A stretch of 64,000 bases of DNA from Hydractinia symbiolongicarpus (GCF_029227915.1 NC_079883.1:28644001-28708000); one strand, 5' to 3'; positions 1 through 13,363 are shown, counted from the first letter of the stretch. Numbers and translations: made by a program. Notes: generated by a model from the letters alone, not told the origin.

Positions 1-2
1 AT

Positions 3-149
3 ATCAACCAATCAGAATCATTACTTATTAAAAACGGTTCGCCCCAAGGATCAATTTTAGGACCGCCACTCTTCCAGTTGTGTGTAAACGACTTGCAATA
101 CATAACTACCAATAGCACGATTCAATACGCCAATGGCACAACGAAATCA
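3..149 (+). pseudogene. LINE reverse-transcriptase relic, cut by window edge
   Basis: Translation in the frame starting at base 3 gives a piece of a non-LTR retrotransposon reverse transcriptase. GSPQGSILGPPLF followed by CVNDL is the conserved loop before the catalytic YADD region. The expected YADD site reads YANG, so the catalytic Asp pair is lost, and similarity fades soon after. The copy is therefore dead, and it continues to the left of the window. It is a different, more decayed copy from the LINE at 25.9-28.5 kb. Confidence 0.75.
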
Positions 150-1979
150 ATACACATCTTCATGATTTAACGATATTGTCGGCGGTAATTTCATTATAAA
201 TTAACCTGTAAATTTATATTATTACATTGCTTGTTGAACTTTGTTTTCAGGTCTAAATGCCCATAGTTATACCGACGTGTGATAACAATTTACCTGACAA
301 TACTTATAGAAATTATATTATATAGCTACTAACAAAGAATAAAGTGTTTATACTTGTCAACAACATTGATTAAAGTTCTTACTAGCTGGTAGTAACCAAT
401 GCAAGTGTAGCTAAAGTATAATATCCAAATTAATTAACCAGAAAAGACTGTCAACCAGCAACTTTAATAAGCACAATGGGTATAAAGTAAATGCCATTTA
501 TTTCTTTTACAAAACTTCTATAATAAGCCCATTTAAAAATAATAATATAATAGGTAAACAAACTAATGTGTGCATCATTTCGCTCGAAAATTAAAACTGC
601 TTCTAAACTAACTTCATTTTCGTGTTCATATGGGTATTTTGCGGAATGAAAATGTTTATTAAAATGATAATAGGCTTATCAACTGTTGAAAAGTGTAAAA
701 GATTAGTTGACTTTTATCAAACTTGTTTTTCATGATGAAGTTAGCTACGTTTGTAGGCAAACCTAAACATTGGTTTGCACATTAATGCATGTTTAAAAAA
801 CGCGATAACATTCATTCATTCATCCTGACATGGAAACAAAACATAAAAATGGCTATCAACACGTCGCTTTGCAATCATTTGGAACACTAGACCACAAAAT
901 CTGACATTTATTTTAAAAATTAAAACACCTTCTTTTCAGTTGTAGTTATATCTTGGACCTCAAAAGGCACACAAGTTATGACAACATTGATAGCAATACA
1001 ATTGAAATTCCTTAATTTCTGGCCGCCTTTAATGCTAGCAAAAATATAATGCTCAGGAAATTAACTAAACCTTTTTTGTGCAGGTGCACGCATGAAAATT
1101 AAATCGTGCAAAATGTAAAACTGAAATAACACTATATTTTTAACTATAATAAAATCTTAAATAAACATCTGAGAAACTTTACAACTTTATAAAAAAGTAA
1201 TTTTTAGTCAATAGAACAATAATTTCAGGCTGGACTAGTTTTATTCTTAAAATCCTCAGGCAATGCAACAATTGTGATTATTTTATCAAATATTTATGTT
1301 TTTTCCGGTGAGACAAAATTATACTAATTGTCCTGCTGCTTCAGCCAGTAGGCTCTTCTTGTCCCTGCGAGAATATGAGACTATGAGTAAGCTATGAGTA
1401 AGCTACTGAGCAGAGCTGTGGAGTGTTGCAAGAAAATTAGTTCATTAAAAAGAACAGAAAACTCTTTAGCTATATTATCATTTAGTAATATCATTTTGGT
1501 AACTTTTACTTAAAGTTTTGTGATCTGAGGCTTCATGAAGGGATTTCTTATTAATTATAAAATTTTAAAAGTTTTTTTGTTTTGTTTAAAAGTCAACTAC
1601 CTAAATTTAAATAAAAGATCCGATTGTGTATATATTGAACCAAGTGCGATCTGATTTAACATACAAATATAGTGTTATTGTGTCGGACATTATTTACAAA
1701 CTTGAGCTCCTGTTCATTAGAATGAAATTAATTTGATTTCATGCATTACATTTTTTTTGTCAATTTTGCTGAACTGCATGAACAAAAAAATTGTCCAAAA
1801 TCGCATGAATTAAAGATAGAGAGAAACGCAAGTAGAAATAGTATTTTTGTCTTTGTTTATAAAAGTTTATTGTTTTTGGAATTTTACCCGTATTATTTAA
1901 TGAACACAAATTTACACTAATATAACTTTGTTGTGTTTTTATCTGCGATCATTATATCATGTTAATATTAATCATTTTT
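150..1979. other. AT-rich intergenic stretch, no gene seen
   Basis: No long open frame, RNA gene or clear transposon end is visible. Only A/T runs and short direct duplications occur, for example a doubled ctatgagtaag near 1380-1400. Confidence 0.6.
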
Positions 1980-2144
1980 AATTACTATACCTGATTGGTT
2001 AAAAATGCTATAAAATGATTAATTACTATACCTGATTGGTTAAAAATGCTATAAAATGATTAATTACTATACCTGATTGGTTAAAAATGCTATAAAATGA
2101 TTAATTACTATACCTGATTGGTTAAAAATGCTATAAAATGATTA
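1980..2144. repeat. 41-bp minisatellite, four copies
   Basis: Four head-to-tail, nearly identical copies of a 41-bp unit start at 1981, 2022, 2063 and 2104. Each contains attactatacctgattggtt and then aaaaatgctataaaatgatta. The near-perfect identity implies recent expansion or active homogenisation. No coding potential is seen. Confidence 0.93.
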
Positions 2145-3230
2145 AGGCGGGACCTATAAACGTATATTTCAAATTTAATGAAAACGAAACAAACAAATAC
2201 CAATTTGCTATATATTGAAACAGATTTCTACAGCTCTAACTGGGTCTTCTAATATTTTACACCTTCCATATCCCGATAATCAGGAACAAAATTACATTAC
2301 GTGAATCAGGGGAACTTAAGTCTAAAATCCTTTTAAAAAAAATACCTTAATGAGTGGTCTAGTAGATCTTCAAACCGAAAATTTTGATTTATCGACATCA
2401 AATTGCCCTACAAAAGGTTATATTCCATGTTATTTTGTATTGAGTATTGAGTTAGCGCGATCACAACCTAAAAATGTAATTTGAAAAAAAATATGTAACT
2501 GGTGAAATATCGCGTGCATGGTAAGTGCGTGTTAAATATTACGCAAAGAAGACATTGTTGGGTCATAAATATATTAGAGTAGTGAAGAAATGTACCTAAA
2601 AAATGTACCTAAAAATGTAAAAGTCAGAAGCTTTTTAAAATCAAAAAAATAATATTTAGCTTGTAAACCTAATTTTTACATATCATTATTTAGTTGTATA
2701 ACAAAAGATGGTAATTTTTAGCCTTTGAGCTTTGTACAATCTATATTTTAATTAAAAGTTTAATAGCGATTGTATGACCTATCCTTCGACTTCCGAGAGA
2801 ATAATTTTTTGAAAAAGAAATTAAAAATCTAAGCAAGCATTTGTTTTTGTCATCTACATTTTAATGCAAAACGTTCTTGATTCTTTTTTATTTTTATTAT
2901 TTCCAGAATATCGAGTTCTAAGAGACAAAAACTTGTAAAGCTATGTTATAAGAAATCACACATACGAACAAGCATGGCAAACAAGAATAGCAATAGAGTT
3001 ATTATACTGATCTACAATTAGAAAAAAATCTAGAAAAAATAATTTGTTGCGTCCTCTTAATTCTCAGATATACGCAAAATGGACATATTTGTCTTTGTCG
3101 CACGATGCCACGATTTAATTGAAAAAAGTTTAAAACTTTTATCACAATGTAGGTCGTCTGTAACTACAAACTAGTTAGAATAAACTACCATTAGCTTCAA
3201 TCATTGAGAGAAGATAAATAAACAGTTTCA
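2145..3230. other. Intergenic, nothing recognisable
   Basis: AT-rich sequence with homopolymer runs and short duplications (atgtacctaaaaa twice near 2590). No supported gene. Confidence 0.55.
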
Positions 3231-3235
3231 CACTA

Positions 3236-3510
3236 ACTGGTGGTCTTGTGGTAAAGCATTTGCCTGCAGTGCAAAACGCTGGTCCTCAATCCCGGTCAAT
3301 ACATGGTAGAGTATATAAAAATGTGAATCGTTTCTTTCGGCTTAACGTTTAACAGAAGAAACACCTGGATTGATGTCTTAGGCAGTTGTCTAGTTATCAG
3401 ATTTTGTGCTTGCTTGCCTTCCGTAGCTCAAATGGGAGCATAAATGCACTAGGACAGGATTCTAATTGATAACAGTACATTAAGATCTGAACAGTCTATC
3501 CTAGATATGT
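3236..3510 (+). mobile_element. tRNA-derived SINE with two tRNA-like heads
   Basis: The first head (about 3240-3300) has an A-box-like region ending in tcttgtggtaaagc and a B-box-like ctcaatcccgg. The tail carries tataaaaatgtgaatcg, then a cttaacgtttaacagaag segment. A second A-box-like stretch, gtagctcaaatgggagca, lies near 3424. The copy at 42,216-42,420 shares the first head and the tail. The copy at 25,535-25,680 has a different head but shares the gtagctcaaatgg motif. RNA polymerase III internal promoters of this kind mark tRNA-derived SINEs. It does not fold as a full tRNA, so it is not called as a tRNA gene. Confidence 0.6.
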
Positions 3511-5859
3511 ATAATAATAGTAATATTGGTATTTTATTTTGGTGTACTTACCTTCTTTCTCACCCGAATACCTAATACTTTATAAAAGCTGTTCAGAAAA
3601 GCTTGTCTATACTCTTAACTGACACGGAAGTTTGTTTGTGTAACATTCTCTCGTGCTTTCTAAGAATAAAATAATCGAGCCAACGTACACCTGCAAGTAT
3701 CAATTGCTTTGTTTTCTTAAAAAAGAGATTTTTGTTATTCATGTTACAGCTAGTTAAAATTTGATCAGATCGTGCATGCAAAGGCAACACTCGCGCTATC
3801 CAATGTTATCCACAAGCCATATGCTTCTTGATATGATTTATGTGCCCTTGTATACAAAACACCGGCTTCCTTAGGAGATGTTATCTTGGCTACAGGAAAC
3901 ATGCAAAAGGTTATCTTTGTCAAATTCTAGATTTTTTTATCGTTAGAAAGATTTGTGCGAATTTTAATTATAACTATATTTTTAATGGAAAAAATAAAAA
4001 GAAAAAATTAAAACATAACTCATCCTTTAACATTTTGAACAGTTGTTTACAATATTTAAATCTCGAAAAGAAATCTCGACAACAACATTCTCTTGATACA
4101 CCACTGCGTTTTGGCTAAAAGGTACAAACATTTATGAATACGGATACAAAGCTAAAACATTAATGTTCGATTTTGCTGAGCTCTACAGAGATGTTTTTTT
4201 TTGAAAAAAATGAAATTGCTAAGACGTTGATGTAAAAAGATACAACGGAGAAGCACAAAAAGCAACTTGTCGATATACATTAAGAATTAGACCTTAAAAT
4301 GCAAAACTTAGGCACTATAATTTTAGTATTAAATTGGAATGTGTTTTTGAGACTTATTTGTCAATTCGAAAATGTGTTCAACATTTTTTTACGTCTTCCA
4401 TTTATGATAAAAGCATTACTGAACATCAGATATCCTTAAAAACTAAAAAAGAAAAACATGGTCTATGCTATAAAAGACATTTGTTGCAATCTTTGTGGAT
4501 AAAAGCTTTATTATTTATTTTATTTTGTATTACAATTTGATATGCTTTAATTAACAAGAAAAAACCAAAAAAGCAACAACAACAAATATTTAGCACTTCT
4601 GTCGTACAACTATTTGATGTTAGGAAAGCAATGCAATCTGTGAGAATGTTTAAAACGAAATTCTGTATTGTTAACATTTTTGCACTTCTTAATTGGTAAC
4701 AGCTCATATTGCAAAGGCACGTTAAAGTGGTTGCACAATCCTTAGAAAGATAGGGGAATGATTTTGATGTTTTGCTCAGTTACTTGATGCAAAAAATTTG
4801 AAATTTAACGCAAATATATTCAAATTTAATGACGCAAACAGCTAAATTTAATATTTCTCCGGTGTATTTTTTTCTACGTAAGAAGCACAAATCACTTAAA
4901 ATCTTCTCTCATATTTGGACAATTTTGTATTTGATACCAAGTAACAAACAAACTTTCAAACAATTAATCCAAGGGTTTAAAAATATGAAAGACACTATAT
5001 AGCATCACTGGTAAGGTTCGACTAGATAAATTTTCGTGAAGTTATTTTTTTGAAACTTTGGCTAATCATAGCCTTCAACAGACACCTAAAGGCATCTACT
5101 GTGCAAGGCCAAGAATAACATTTCTTTTTCTTGCAACTTTTTTCATACTGTGTATAAGTTAGGAGGCGGGATTAGAAAGAGAAAAAGGAAGAAAAAAATA
5201 TTTAAAGAAACACCTGGATTTTTTAAAAAAACAATAAAAGGTTATATGCACGAATATAATATTATGGCGGAGTATGGCGGATTTTTATTGATTTACAATG
5301 GCTTATGATAAATTCATGAGAAATTCAGCGAAAACTTTGATGAAAGCCAAATTAAATGCATTCCTAAAATGCCATTTAAGGCAATCACCATACCATAAAA
5401 CTATATGCACTTTATATGAATTAGTATGAAGTGTCTGAAAAGGTGAATTATATAATTTTTCTCATTTATTCACGATGTACAGACACGATATATCATACAT
5501 AAAATGCACGAAAAGCTTTAAGGCTTTCTCTTTGTTACTGAATTATCTGTTTGCAAAATTTAGAGATTTATTGTCAGTTAAAAGTCATTAGATTTGAAAA
5601 TTTCTGTATTTTCGAATTTTAAATTTAATTTACATTTTAACTACATGTTGGAAAAATTACTTCCCTAATGGTACAGCATAACCTAAAATCGAATGTTGAT
5701 AATTTTTTGAGAAATTATACTTTTAAACGTATTCACCTTAAGAGTATAAATTATTTACGACTAATTCTTGCAAATGTTAAGCATTTACTCTTAGTGAAAG
5801 CAAAACCAGCATTATACCTAATAAGCGTTTTAAAAACAAAGACAATGTTAAAATACAGT
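3511..5859. other. Intergenic, only chance-length open frames
   Basis: Several open frames of 60-90 codons occur on both strands, but none has a recognisable domain or coding-like composition. They are Lys/Asn/Phe-rich, as expected from AT-rich noncoding DNA. No transposon ends were recognised. Confidence 0.5.
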
Positions 5860-6057
5860 AACAGATTTTCGCGAGATTTAATTTTTACGAAAATTTTATT
5901 TTGCGATTTCGCAATTCGAATTTAAAAAAACAAACAAATAGCACGACTATTTATCGAATATTTGAAGCCATGGCAAATTAAGCACTTCGCGAATAGCACA
6001 AAATTTCGAGAAATAGCAAAATTTAATTCTCGCAAAAGTTTATTCCATTAAGGTAAG
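5860..6057. mobile_element. Copy of a MITE-like family with cgcgaaatttaatt motifs
   Basis: The stretch is dense in ttcgcgagatttaattt, cgaaatttaa and similar subterminal motifs. It ends in ctcgcaaaagtttattccattaaggta, matching the terminal sequence of the better-defined element at 41,782-42,215. The left terminus was not identified. Related fragments occur near 45,340-45,420. Confidence 0.5.
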
Positions 6058-8026
6058 CAAAGAATTAAGAAACTTTGCAGTAAAAGTTTACGTTTGAAGC
6101 AGTTTTCCGACAGCGGATGGACATTTTTCATTTTCCGCCTATTATCGTAAATAACCCATGAAACAACTTTCTTTTTTGCTTTGCTACAGATAAAGTGACC
6201 TATAGTGTTAACGATTAAAAAAAAAATGGATAAAGTGGATGAACATTTGCAAATCGACGATTTAGGAAGTTTTTACCGAACCCCAGCCGTAACCGGCTCA
6301 TTACCAGTTTCTTTATTTATTTTCTGCATGTTTATCAGTGTGCAGTACCTTAGTTTGTTTCAATGTGTGTTAGTACCTTTAATAAAATCTATTTCTATAT
6401 TGGTAATTGTGTTAGTACAATTGCGTTCAATAAGTGTTCATGTGGGCATCCGTTTCCATGTTGTGATGTCACAGTGTATTGTTCTATTGTGTTATTTTTT
6501 AAATGTTTGTTTAATTGTCCAATAGGGACTTTTGAGTTATATATTTGTGAGGTGTGTAGTTGTTCAGTTACTGCGTGTTGTGTGTAGTGTGTAGATGTGT
6601 GTTAGCAGGTGAACTACTTAGTAAGCATAATATAGATAGCTAATTAGTAAGTTTTATATTTATATGTCAGTAAGTAAGTAAGTAATGAGAAGTTTACCGC
6701 CATCGGGGATTCCAATCTATCGGCTTGCCCTTCCTACCCTCCGACTGCAGCTATGTCACATCAGAGATACATAAAGTATTGCTCTAACCTACTTGCCTGC
6801 CTCTCAAGCACAATTGGCGATCAGTAAGTGGCGCTAATTGACTACAAGTCGAATGCGCTACTACTGCACTATCTTACCCAACTACATGGGCACTTAGTTA
6901 GGTGGTAGCCTTTATAGAGCCATTTCATCGCTCCTATAGCAAGCGAATTTTTTTGAATGATAAGCAAAAATAAACGAATTATTAATTTCTCTGGTTTTTA
7001 AGTGAGGATATCTCTCATCGAAAGAGAACGCAAATTCAGACCCAGCTTAAATTACTTTGAAAAGCCAAAATCTCACTGCTACGCCTAAGTTTGACTTTTT
7101 CAACTTTTAGAAGTAATACATTTTTGTTAATATCCTTACTCAGCATCAATGTTCTTACTACCTGTTAGCCTCTAGAAAACTCCACGGGCTCACCTGTCGC
7201 TGATATTCCGGCCCTCATATCATCTTCCATCGCACATTTTCCAGCCAAGTCCATTTCGTGCTGTTCTAACACAAAGGAGCGATGCATCAGCCATTAAAAC
7301 CGCCACTGGAAGGAATGTTTTTTAATCGAACAACCTTTAAAACTCTGCCCTCCCGCATTGGAAGCGAGCATTTTATTAATGGACCAACTTGAACCGGTGA
7401 CCTGCTGCTTTGGACGCGAACATTTTATTACTGGACCAACATTGAACATCAGCACGCGGTAGAAAATGCCCATTTGAAAAAAACTAATTGAAGTGTGTAT
7501 CTGACAGGGTAAGAAGTAACATTGTTCTTGTGTCTTTGTTATCAACCACAGTGTGCACTGCTGCTAGGCATCTATACCAGGTTACATAACGTCTGTATAT
7601 AATTTGATCAAATTGCTTCCGTTGAATATTCAGTTGATGATATAGAAGCTGGTGTATTTTTACTATCCATGAAAATAACCTAAATAAGTAGGAAGCACCT
7701 GTCAGTTGCTTTCATTTGAAAGTGAGAGCTTTTGAACATTTAGGGGTGTCACCAGTTACAGGTAAACCTGCCAATAGTACTCAGTCTACGGCTGTTAAAA
7801 ATGTATGGCGTCGTTTAACGATTTCAGTGTCAAAACATCGGCACAAAACAATTTTCTTTTGGAAATTAAGAGAGTCTCATGATCTATAGAGTTAAAACAG
7901 CTGATTATATTCTCAAAAAGAATAAATCATCAGCTCCATTGTACTTATTTGATAAGTTTCATTAATCACTCGTCTAGGATTAAAGTGTTCGTGCGTATGC
8001 TGAAGTGTAATAATGACTTGTGCACA
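6058..8026. other. Intergenic; one orphan open frame at 6226-6525
   Basis: An ATG at 6226 opens a frame of about 99 codons on the plus strand. It begins with a hydrophilic MDKVDEHLQIDDL and then becomes strongly hydrophobic. No family is recognised, and T-rich DNA alone can produce such residues, so it is not called as a gene. A short gtaagtaagtaagtaa microsatellite lies near 6668. The rest shows nothing definite. Confidence 0.4.
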
Positions 8027-8208
8027 TTAGGAAGTCATTTTATGTTACATTTTCTATAAATTACGTGTTATGTCTTAACAACTTTGTCTTATGACTGAAG
8101 TTGGCCGAAGTTACGGCCAAAGCTTTCGTTAAATGAAATAAATTGGATTTGCCGATTCGCCTCTGTCTTTTTTATATGTCTATTTCTGCACGAGTCATAT
8201 TTTTCATC
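8027..8208. repeat. Dispersed repeat, related to 29.28-29.74 kb
   Basis: The first part (about 8027-8135) matches 29,280-29,380 in inverted orientation, sharing cattttctataaattacgtg. The last part (about 8160-8208, tcttttttatatgtctatttctgcacgagt) matches 29,398-29,430 plus 29,709-29,735 in direct orientation. The 8.2-kb copy lacks the small TIR element that interrupts the 29-kb copy. Confidence 0.7.
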
Positions 8209-9285
8209 AACTTTCTATTGTTGTGTGTATTATGTTTATTATCCTACAATGCTGTGGATTTGACAGCCTTCAGAATTGTCGTTTTCTAAAGACAAAAGTT
8301 GCAACTATGTTATCTCGGACAAATATTTAAGAATTATAGATCAGCTTTAGTTTTTGTTACATGTCCTACGCTTCTGATCCTTATGTTATCGCTTAATAGT
8401 TAAATTTTGTTCCCTTTGATACCTGTGGAGTGCGTTGCTTCGTGAAAAGTCCAAAGCCTGTACTGTATGGCATTATCTGTTAATAATAAAAAGAGTCATG
8501 GCCTTTAAAACCAAGTTTCCAAAGTCCAGGCAAAAAGATATAACACATAACCTATCAAAAATATTGACTTAATTCTCACAGGAAATGACTACATGAGTGA
8601 GCCATGACAAACATTACATCAACATATGCAGTCTATACTACGTTTTTACACGTGGTCTAGTTGGTGACTGTCGATCGCATCCGGCACAGTGAAAACATAA
8701 ATGATAATGATGTACAAAGTAGCAACAGATTTTTTTCATCATAAAGATTTCAGTTTACACGGATGTGATGATTACATAAATAAATAATTTAAACAGGTGC
8801 GTGTTGCGTTTAACATTTCGGTGATGGAAATTACTTAACTTTAACATTTCTTAAGGCGACCCGATATCTTTGTTGGTGTCTCAGAGTTTCTGTCAGCATA
8901 TGAGTTCGGAACCACAAAATTTCCGAAAACTATTTTAAATTATGCATAAATTATAAAACATAAGCATCAACCTTTTACACATGTACTTAGATCAGATCAA
9001 ATCAATTCCCTTTGTCCTGACTTAATTTTGAAGACTTTCAAAGGTACAGAAATATACAACAAGATCAAATGCAAAAAACAGACAGACCTTTTAAAGCTAC
9101 CCACCTTTTTTTTCAGAATTGCTGTGTATCAAGGATAGATCAAGTAAGAAACACAAATTAAAGCCATTAAAATCGATGACGCAAAAATTTCTACCCCACC
9201 TTCTTAGACGATATCCACTGTAACAAAATCAGATCTAGATAGGCGATTTTAGAGATTCCGCCTTCGCTGACGGATATCAATTATC
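8209..9285. other. Intergenic, nothing recognisable
   Basis: Mixed sequence without a supported gene, RNA or transposon terminus. Confidence 0.5.
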
Positions 9286-10242
9286 TATGGAGTTATATGT
9301 GGGACAATATCCGTGTATGGTTTACGTCGCATCGTAATGCTTTTCGTCGTGTCGTATCTTTCTTCGTGGCGTGGTTTTCTTTGACTCGTAATAGTTTTCG
9401 TCGTGTCGTATCTTTCTTCGTGGCGTGGTTTTCTTTGACTCGTAATAGTTTTCATGGTGTCGTATCTTTCTTCGTGGTGTGGTCTTCTTCGCAGCGTAAT
9501 GGTTTTTGTCGTGGCATATTACTCATGTTGATGTGATCTCATGTTTCGTCGCGTCCTATGTCACATCGTGGGGTATTTCACTTTGTGCCGAAATAGTTAT
9601 GCTTTTTTTACCCGGAATTACTAATTTCGTGAAGCTTTTACACAATATATATTTTACTTTCTTTCTAGTGGCTTTGGTGTTCCTAATGGGTAGAATTAGC
9701 TATTATTATTGTCATTTATTTCCTTTATTAAACGATACATTCTTAGCTATAGATTTAGCTAGCTATACATTTTAAGTATGCTACGCTGTATAATCTATTA
9801 GCTATTTTGTAGTTTAAATAAATCAAGTAAATCAATAAGTAAACTATCTACGCAAACATAAGTTATTACATAAAACTCTTACACAACACATAATATTTTT
9901 TCATAACTACAAATGTAAAACTAACTTAAAAATAGAATATAATTTTTAGCACTAAACTAAAGGTTTTGTTTATTTTGCTGCACTTTATTCATGTGACTTT
10001 GGATTACTTGTAAGCGCTACACGAATTGAGTAATTTCGTATTAAAAAAGCATAAAAATTTTCGCTACGAAGTAAAATACGCCAGGAAGTGAAATACGCTG
10101 CAAAGTGAAATACGCCGCGTCGAACACAAATACAACTCGACGAAACGTAAAACCACCCCACGAAGAAAGATACGACACGACGAAAAGCATTTACGACGCG
10201 ACGAAAACCATACACGAATATTGTCCCATATACAACTCCATA
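9286..10242. mobile_element. Foldback element with long inverted arms
   Basis: The left end begins tatggagttatatgtgggac. The right end is its reverse complement with few changes (gtcccatatacaactccata). Inverted similarity continues for about 250-350 bp on each side (left about 9286-9630, right about 10,000-10,242), including tatttcactttg and ttatgctttttt blocks. The centre (9640-9990) is unique and AT-rich. No transposase is present, so it is non-autonomous. Open frames on both arms arise from the repeats and are not called as genes. Confidence 0.85.
9346..9505 (+). repeat. 54-bp tandem repeat inside foldback arm
   Basis: About three copies of a 54-bp unit containing tcgtgtcgtatctttcttcg and ctttgactcgtaatagtttt lie head to tail in the left arm. 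The right arm keeps only a single, diverged equivalent, so expansion came after the foldback formed. Because 54 is a multiple of three, the frame stays open and reads as 18-residue repeats. Confidence 0.85.
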
Positions 10243-10249
10243 ATCATCT

Positions 10250-11822
10250 GATGTAATTTTTAGTCGTGTTTCTCTTCACTACTATTTACTCTCTTTGAAG
10301 TGCATAATAACATTTGAAATGAATAAAATGCTGAGTGTGTGTTTTGAAATCAGTGAGCAGTTGTCGGTTTCCTTTGAAATAATATTGTTGCGACGAAAAT
10401 TGATCTAATAAAATCAAACCAGCTTGATTTTACTAGATCAATTTTTGAATGTTGATTTACGTTTTTACCTCATATTCGTGTTATTACTTTTTATGATATA
10501 TACACAACAATTTTAGATCAATTTTAGTTTAATATTTTATTTTTAAAATTGATCTGCAAAATAGTCCCGTCTATCGACAATTTTGAACGCAATGAACAAT
10601 CGTATTATCAAATGGTAAAAGGGTAATAACGCAGGACATTAGCATGTATCAACAATGTTAAAAAAGACTGTTCTAAACGAGGCGAGGAGAAACTGATTTT
10701 TTTTGTAAAAGAAAACGTGACTCTACTCCATCTTAACCCATGCAGTTAAGGTGCGAAAGTACAACCTTACTGTGGTAAAATTAAAATACATAAAATACTG
10801 TATGTGTCTACTTCATCCATTTTATTTAAAAGTATAGCTTACATTGCGCCTCATTCAAATTGATGCATTATTCGTTTAGAAATTCATTTGACCTTTTCTT
10901 ACCGTTCTCAGATCAAAAGAACAAAATTAACTACCAAACCAAAATGTTAAACATAAAGAATCTCATATGGCTATTCATCTGTTTTAGTACAGCTATTGTT
11001 TTGCACAACAAGAGATGTTTTATGTACAAAAAGTATGCTGTGAACACTCACGAGTCGTCATGGAAACTGATAAAATTAATAAATCACCACAAGGAAGTGA
11101 TCTCCCGATACATATTTGTTATCCAAAAAGCCCAAATATTAGGCAGCCCCATTGTTCTACAAAGAGCTATTTTGAGACTTTAAATTCATCAGATTACCAC
11201 AAAAGAGGTAGGCGAGGTTTTTTTTAGTTTTAAACTTCCTTTTTATTTAGGTTTTCTCCGCCTTAAATTGTTTTAAAATTTCCTTAAAAGTTTTACCGTA
11301 TGAGTTCTTCATACAAACGATCATTATAAATCAAATAAATCAAATCAAATCACATGAGAAACTGGGTCTGTAAAATTTGCTATTTAAAACGCTATGCCCT
11401 CTAATAGCACACCAGTAAGATTTTTATGGAATTTGAAGGAATACATTAGGAAACGAAATAAGAAAAAACAATTATTTTTTAATATGAAATAATTAAGGAA
11501 AAGTAGAAATTTTTTCACAATCAATTTAGATGGCTTATGGTGGTGGGTTATGGTCACAACCATAAACCCTTTATGGTCGTGTCTTTTTGTCAAGCTTTTA
11601 TTCATTTTCTTATGAAGAATAACCTTTTTAACGCCGGCCTTATTTCCGACAATCACAAAAATAGCGTGGAATAAGGGGCGGCGTTAAAACTTATAGGGTG
11701 GGCGTTATAAGGGCCGATAAGGTATGTTAAATATCCCAAATTAAAGTACGCTTTTGTGAGTGACTATGAAAGTCCACGGAAAAAATCACCGATCACTTAC
11801 TTAAAACTCACGTATTGTCTCG
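10250..11822. repeat. Segmental duplication, copy 1
   Basis: Two blocks match 13,740-14,852 in the same order and orientation. Block one is about 10,255-10,578, with gtgtttctcttcactactattta through ttgatctgcaaaat and cccgtctat. Block two is about 11,140-11,822, with gagactttaaattcatc, gttttaccgtatgagtt and ctatgaaagtccac. The 560 bp between the blocks is mostly absent from copy 2. Both copies carry small indels and substitutions, so the duplication is not recent. Confidence 0.8.
10396..10445. repeat. 22-bp-stem perfect-loop hairpin
   Basis: The arms aaaattgatctaataaaatcaa and ttgattttactagatcaatttt are reverse complements with one mismatch, around a 6-base loop (accagc). The equivalent in copy 2 (near 13,892) is decayed. 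It is probably a structural part of the repeat family rather than a host regulatory site. Confidence 0.75.
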
Positions 11823-13363
11823 GTAGCGTTACGCTAAAATTTAAGCAAAAGTTAAGAAAGATGCCATAACGTGAAAACAGGGAGTCCATTTGTTATTTAT
11901 GCTATAATTTTATTTTGCCCCCGGTTTTGCATGCACGTGCCGTATCTCACGGAAACAAGTTGTTTATCAACTGAAAAGAAAAAACCGAAGCAAAGAAGAT
12001 TGCCTTTTTTTTAAACAAAGCATGTCAATGTGTACCCATCAGGAGGTTAATTTAAAATTTCTTATGTATGTAATCATATGAAATTACTTAGTTTACCAAA
12101 TTTACGTTGCGTAAATTTTGAGGCCAATCTCTTACAATGGCCCATTTAGGAATCAGCTTACCAAACATTTTCGTTACTTTGATACTTTGCTTTACGGTAT
12201 TAACAACTAATTGCTACTGGCAGTCTTAAACCAGACGTTTTAATCACCTGGAGAATTTAAGAAATTATCAGACAATACCATTGAAAAGAACCGAAATTTT
12301 ACTACGCAAACTCTACTGCTTCTATTAACTTGATAGTATCCCAATTAAATCCAGAACCTGGTTCTTCTACTCCAAAACGTGGTGAATGTGGGAAGATAGT
12401 TAAGTGTAATAATAATCCACTTATACGTCCCGTTTGTTGCGATGTTACACATGTTACATGAACGACAAGTTTGGTTATTAACTCCATTTACATCTAGGAT
12501 ACTTCACTATTATACTTGTGTCAACTGTTTACACTTCGCTCTCCCATTTACAGGCGAGCTTAATCACTCAAATGTGTCAGTAAACATTTCCGCTAGAGTT
12601 AAGTCACCATGAAAATTACCAAAACTTTTTACAAAAAATGATGCCACCGATTCTTTATTATTTAGTTCGACAAGTTAAAGGCTATGCTGCATATATTTGA
12701 TTTTGATATTGTCTACATAAGTGAAACATAGTTAAAAGATAACTCTATCTTACTTAACTATGTCAAAATTCCTGACCATCAGTTATAATATAGCGAACGT
12801 GAAAAATACAAAGGTGTTGGTTGTTATATAAAGTATTTGCTTAACTGTTTAAGACGCTTTGATACCAAGCGGAAGCACTTATGGTTCGAATTACCCTGTG
12901 TCAACCAAACAGTCTTTCCTTTATCGATCGCATAATTTTTTTTACTTCTGCCGAATAAATTGACCGTTTGAGACCTCCTATCTGGTGACTTTAATATCAA
13001 CATGTTAGGATTTATGAAATTTGCAACAACATTCGATAAAAAATAGATGTTTCTTACAAAAGTAAATCTATTTATGTTAGAGTTGTTATAATGTAAGAAA
13101 AATATTTTCAAAAAAACGGTTCGCAGAAAATGTACAGAATTCCAACTTCTGTTTTACGCTCCTTCTCAATACTTTAAAAAAAAACCGATGATGCAATTAA
13201 AACCTCCACCACCCCTCTCCCACCACCCTTAAATAGAGTGTTATTCCCTAACTCACAGTCGTCGTACGTGTGTCACATACATAAGAGAAGAGAAAATCAA
13301 TTCGTTTGCTGTAGCTGCAATATATCCTCCTTTTCTTTTCTCTGGATACAAAATATATAACAA
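11823..13363. other. Intergenic between the duplicated blocks
   Basis: No supported gene. Short open frames occur on the minus strand (12,302-12,487 and 12,824-13,111) without recognisable domains. A pyrimidine-rich run of ccaccacccctctcccaccac lies near 13,207. Confidence 0.5.

Noticed and set aside
6226-6525. Small membrane protein gene
   Set aside because: The hydrophobic residues follow from T-rich DNA, and there is no homology, splice or promoter support.
9297-9775. Open frames with 18-residue repeats as a membrane protein
   Set aside because: They arise from 54-bp repeats in a foldback element, and a similar frame appears in the inverted arm.
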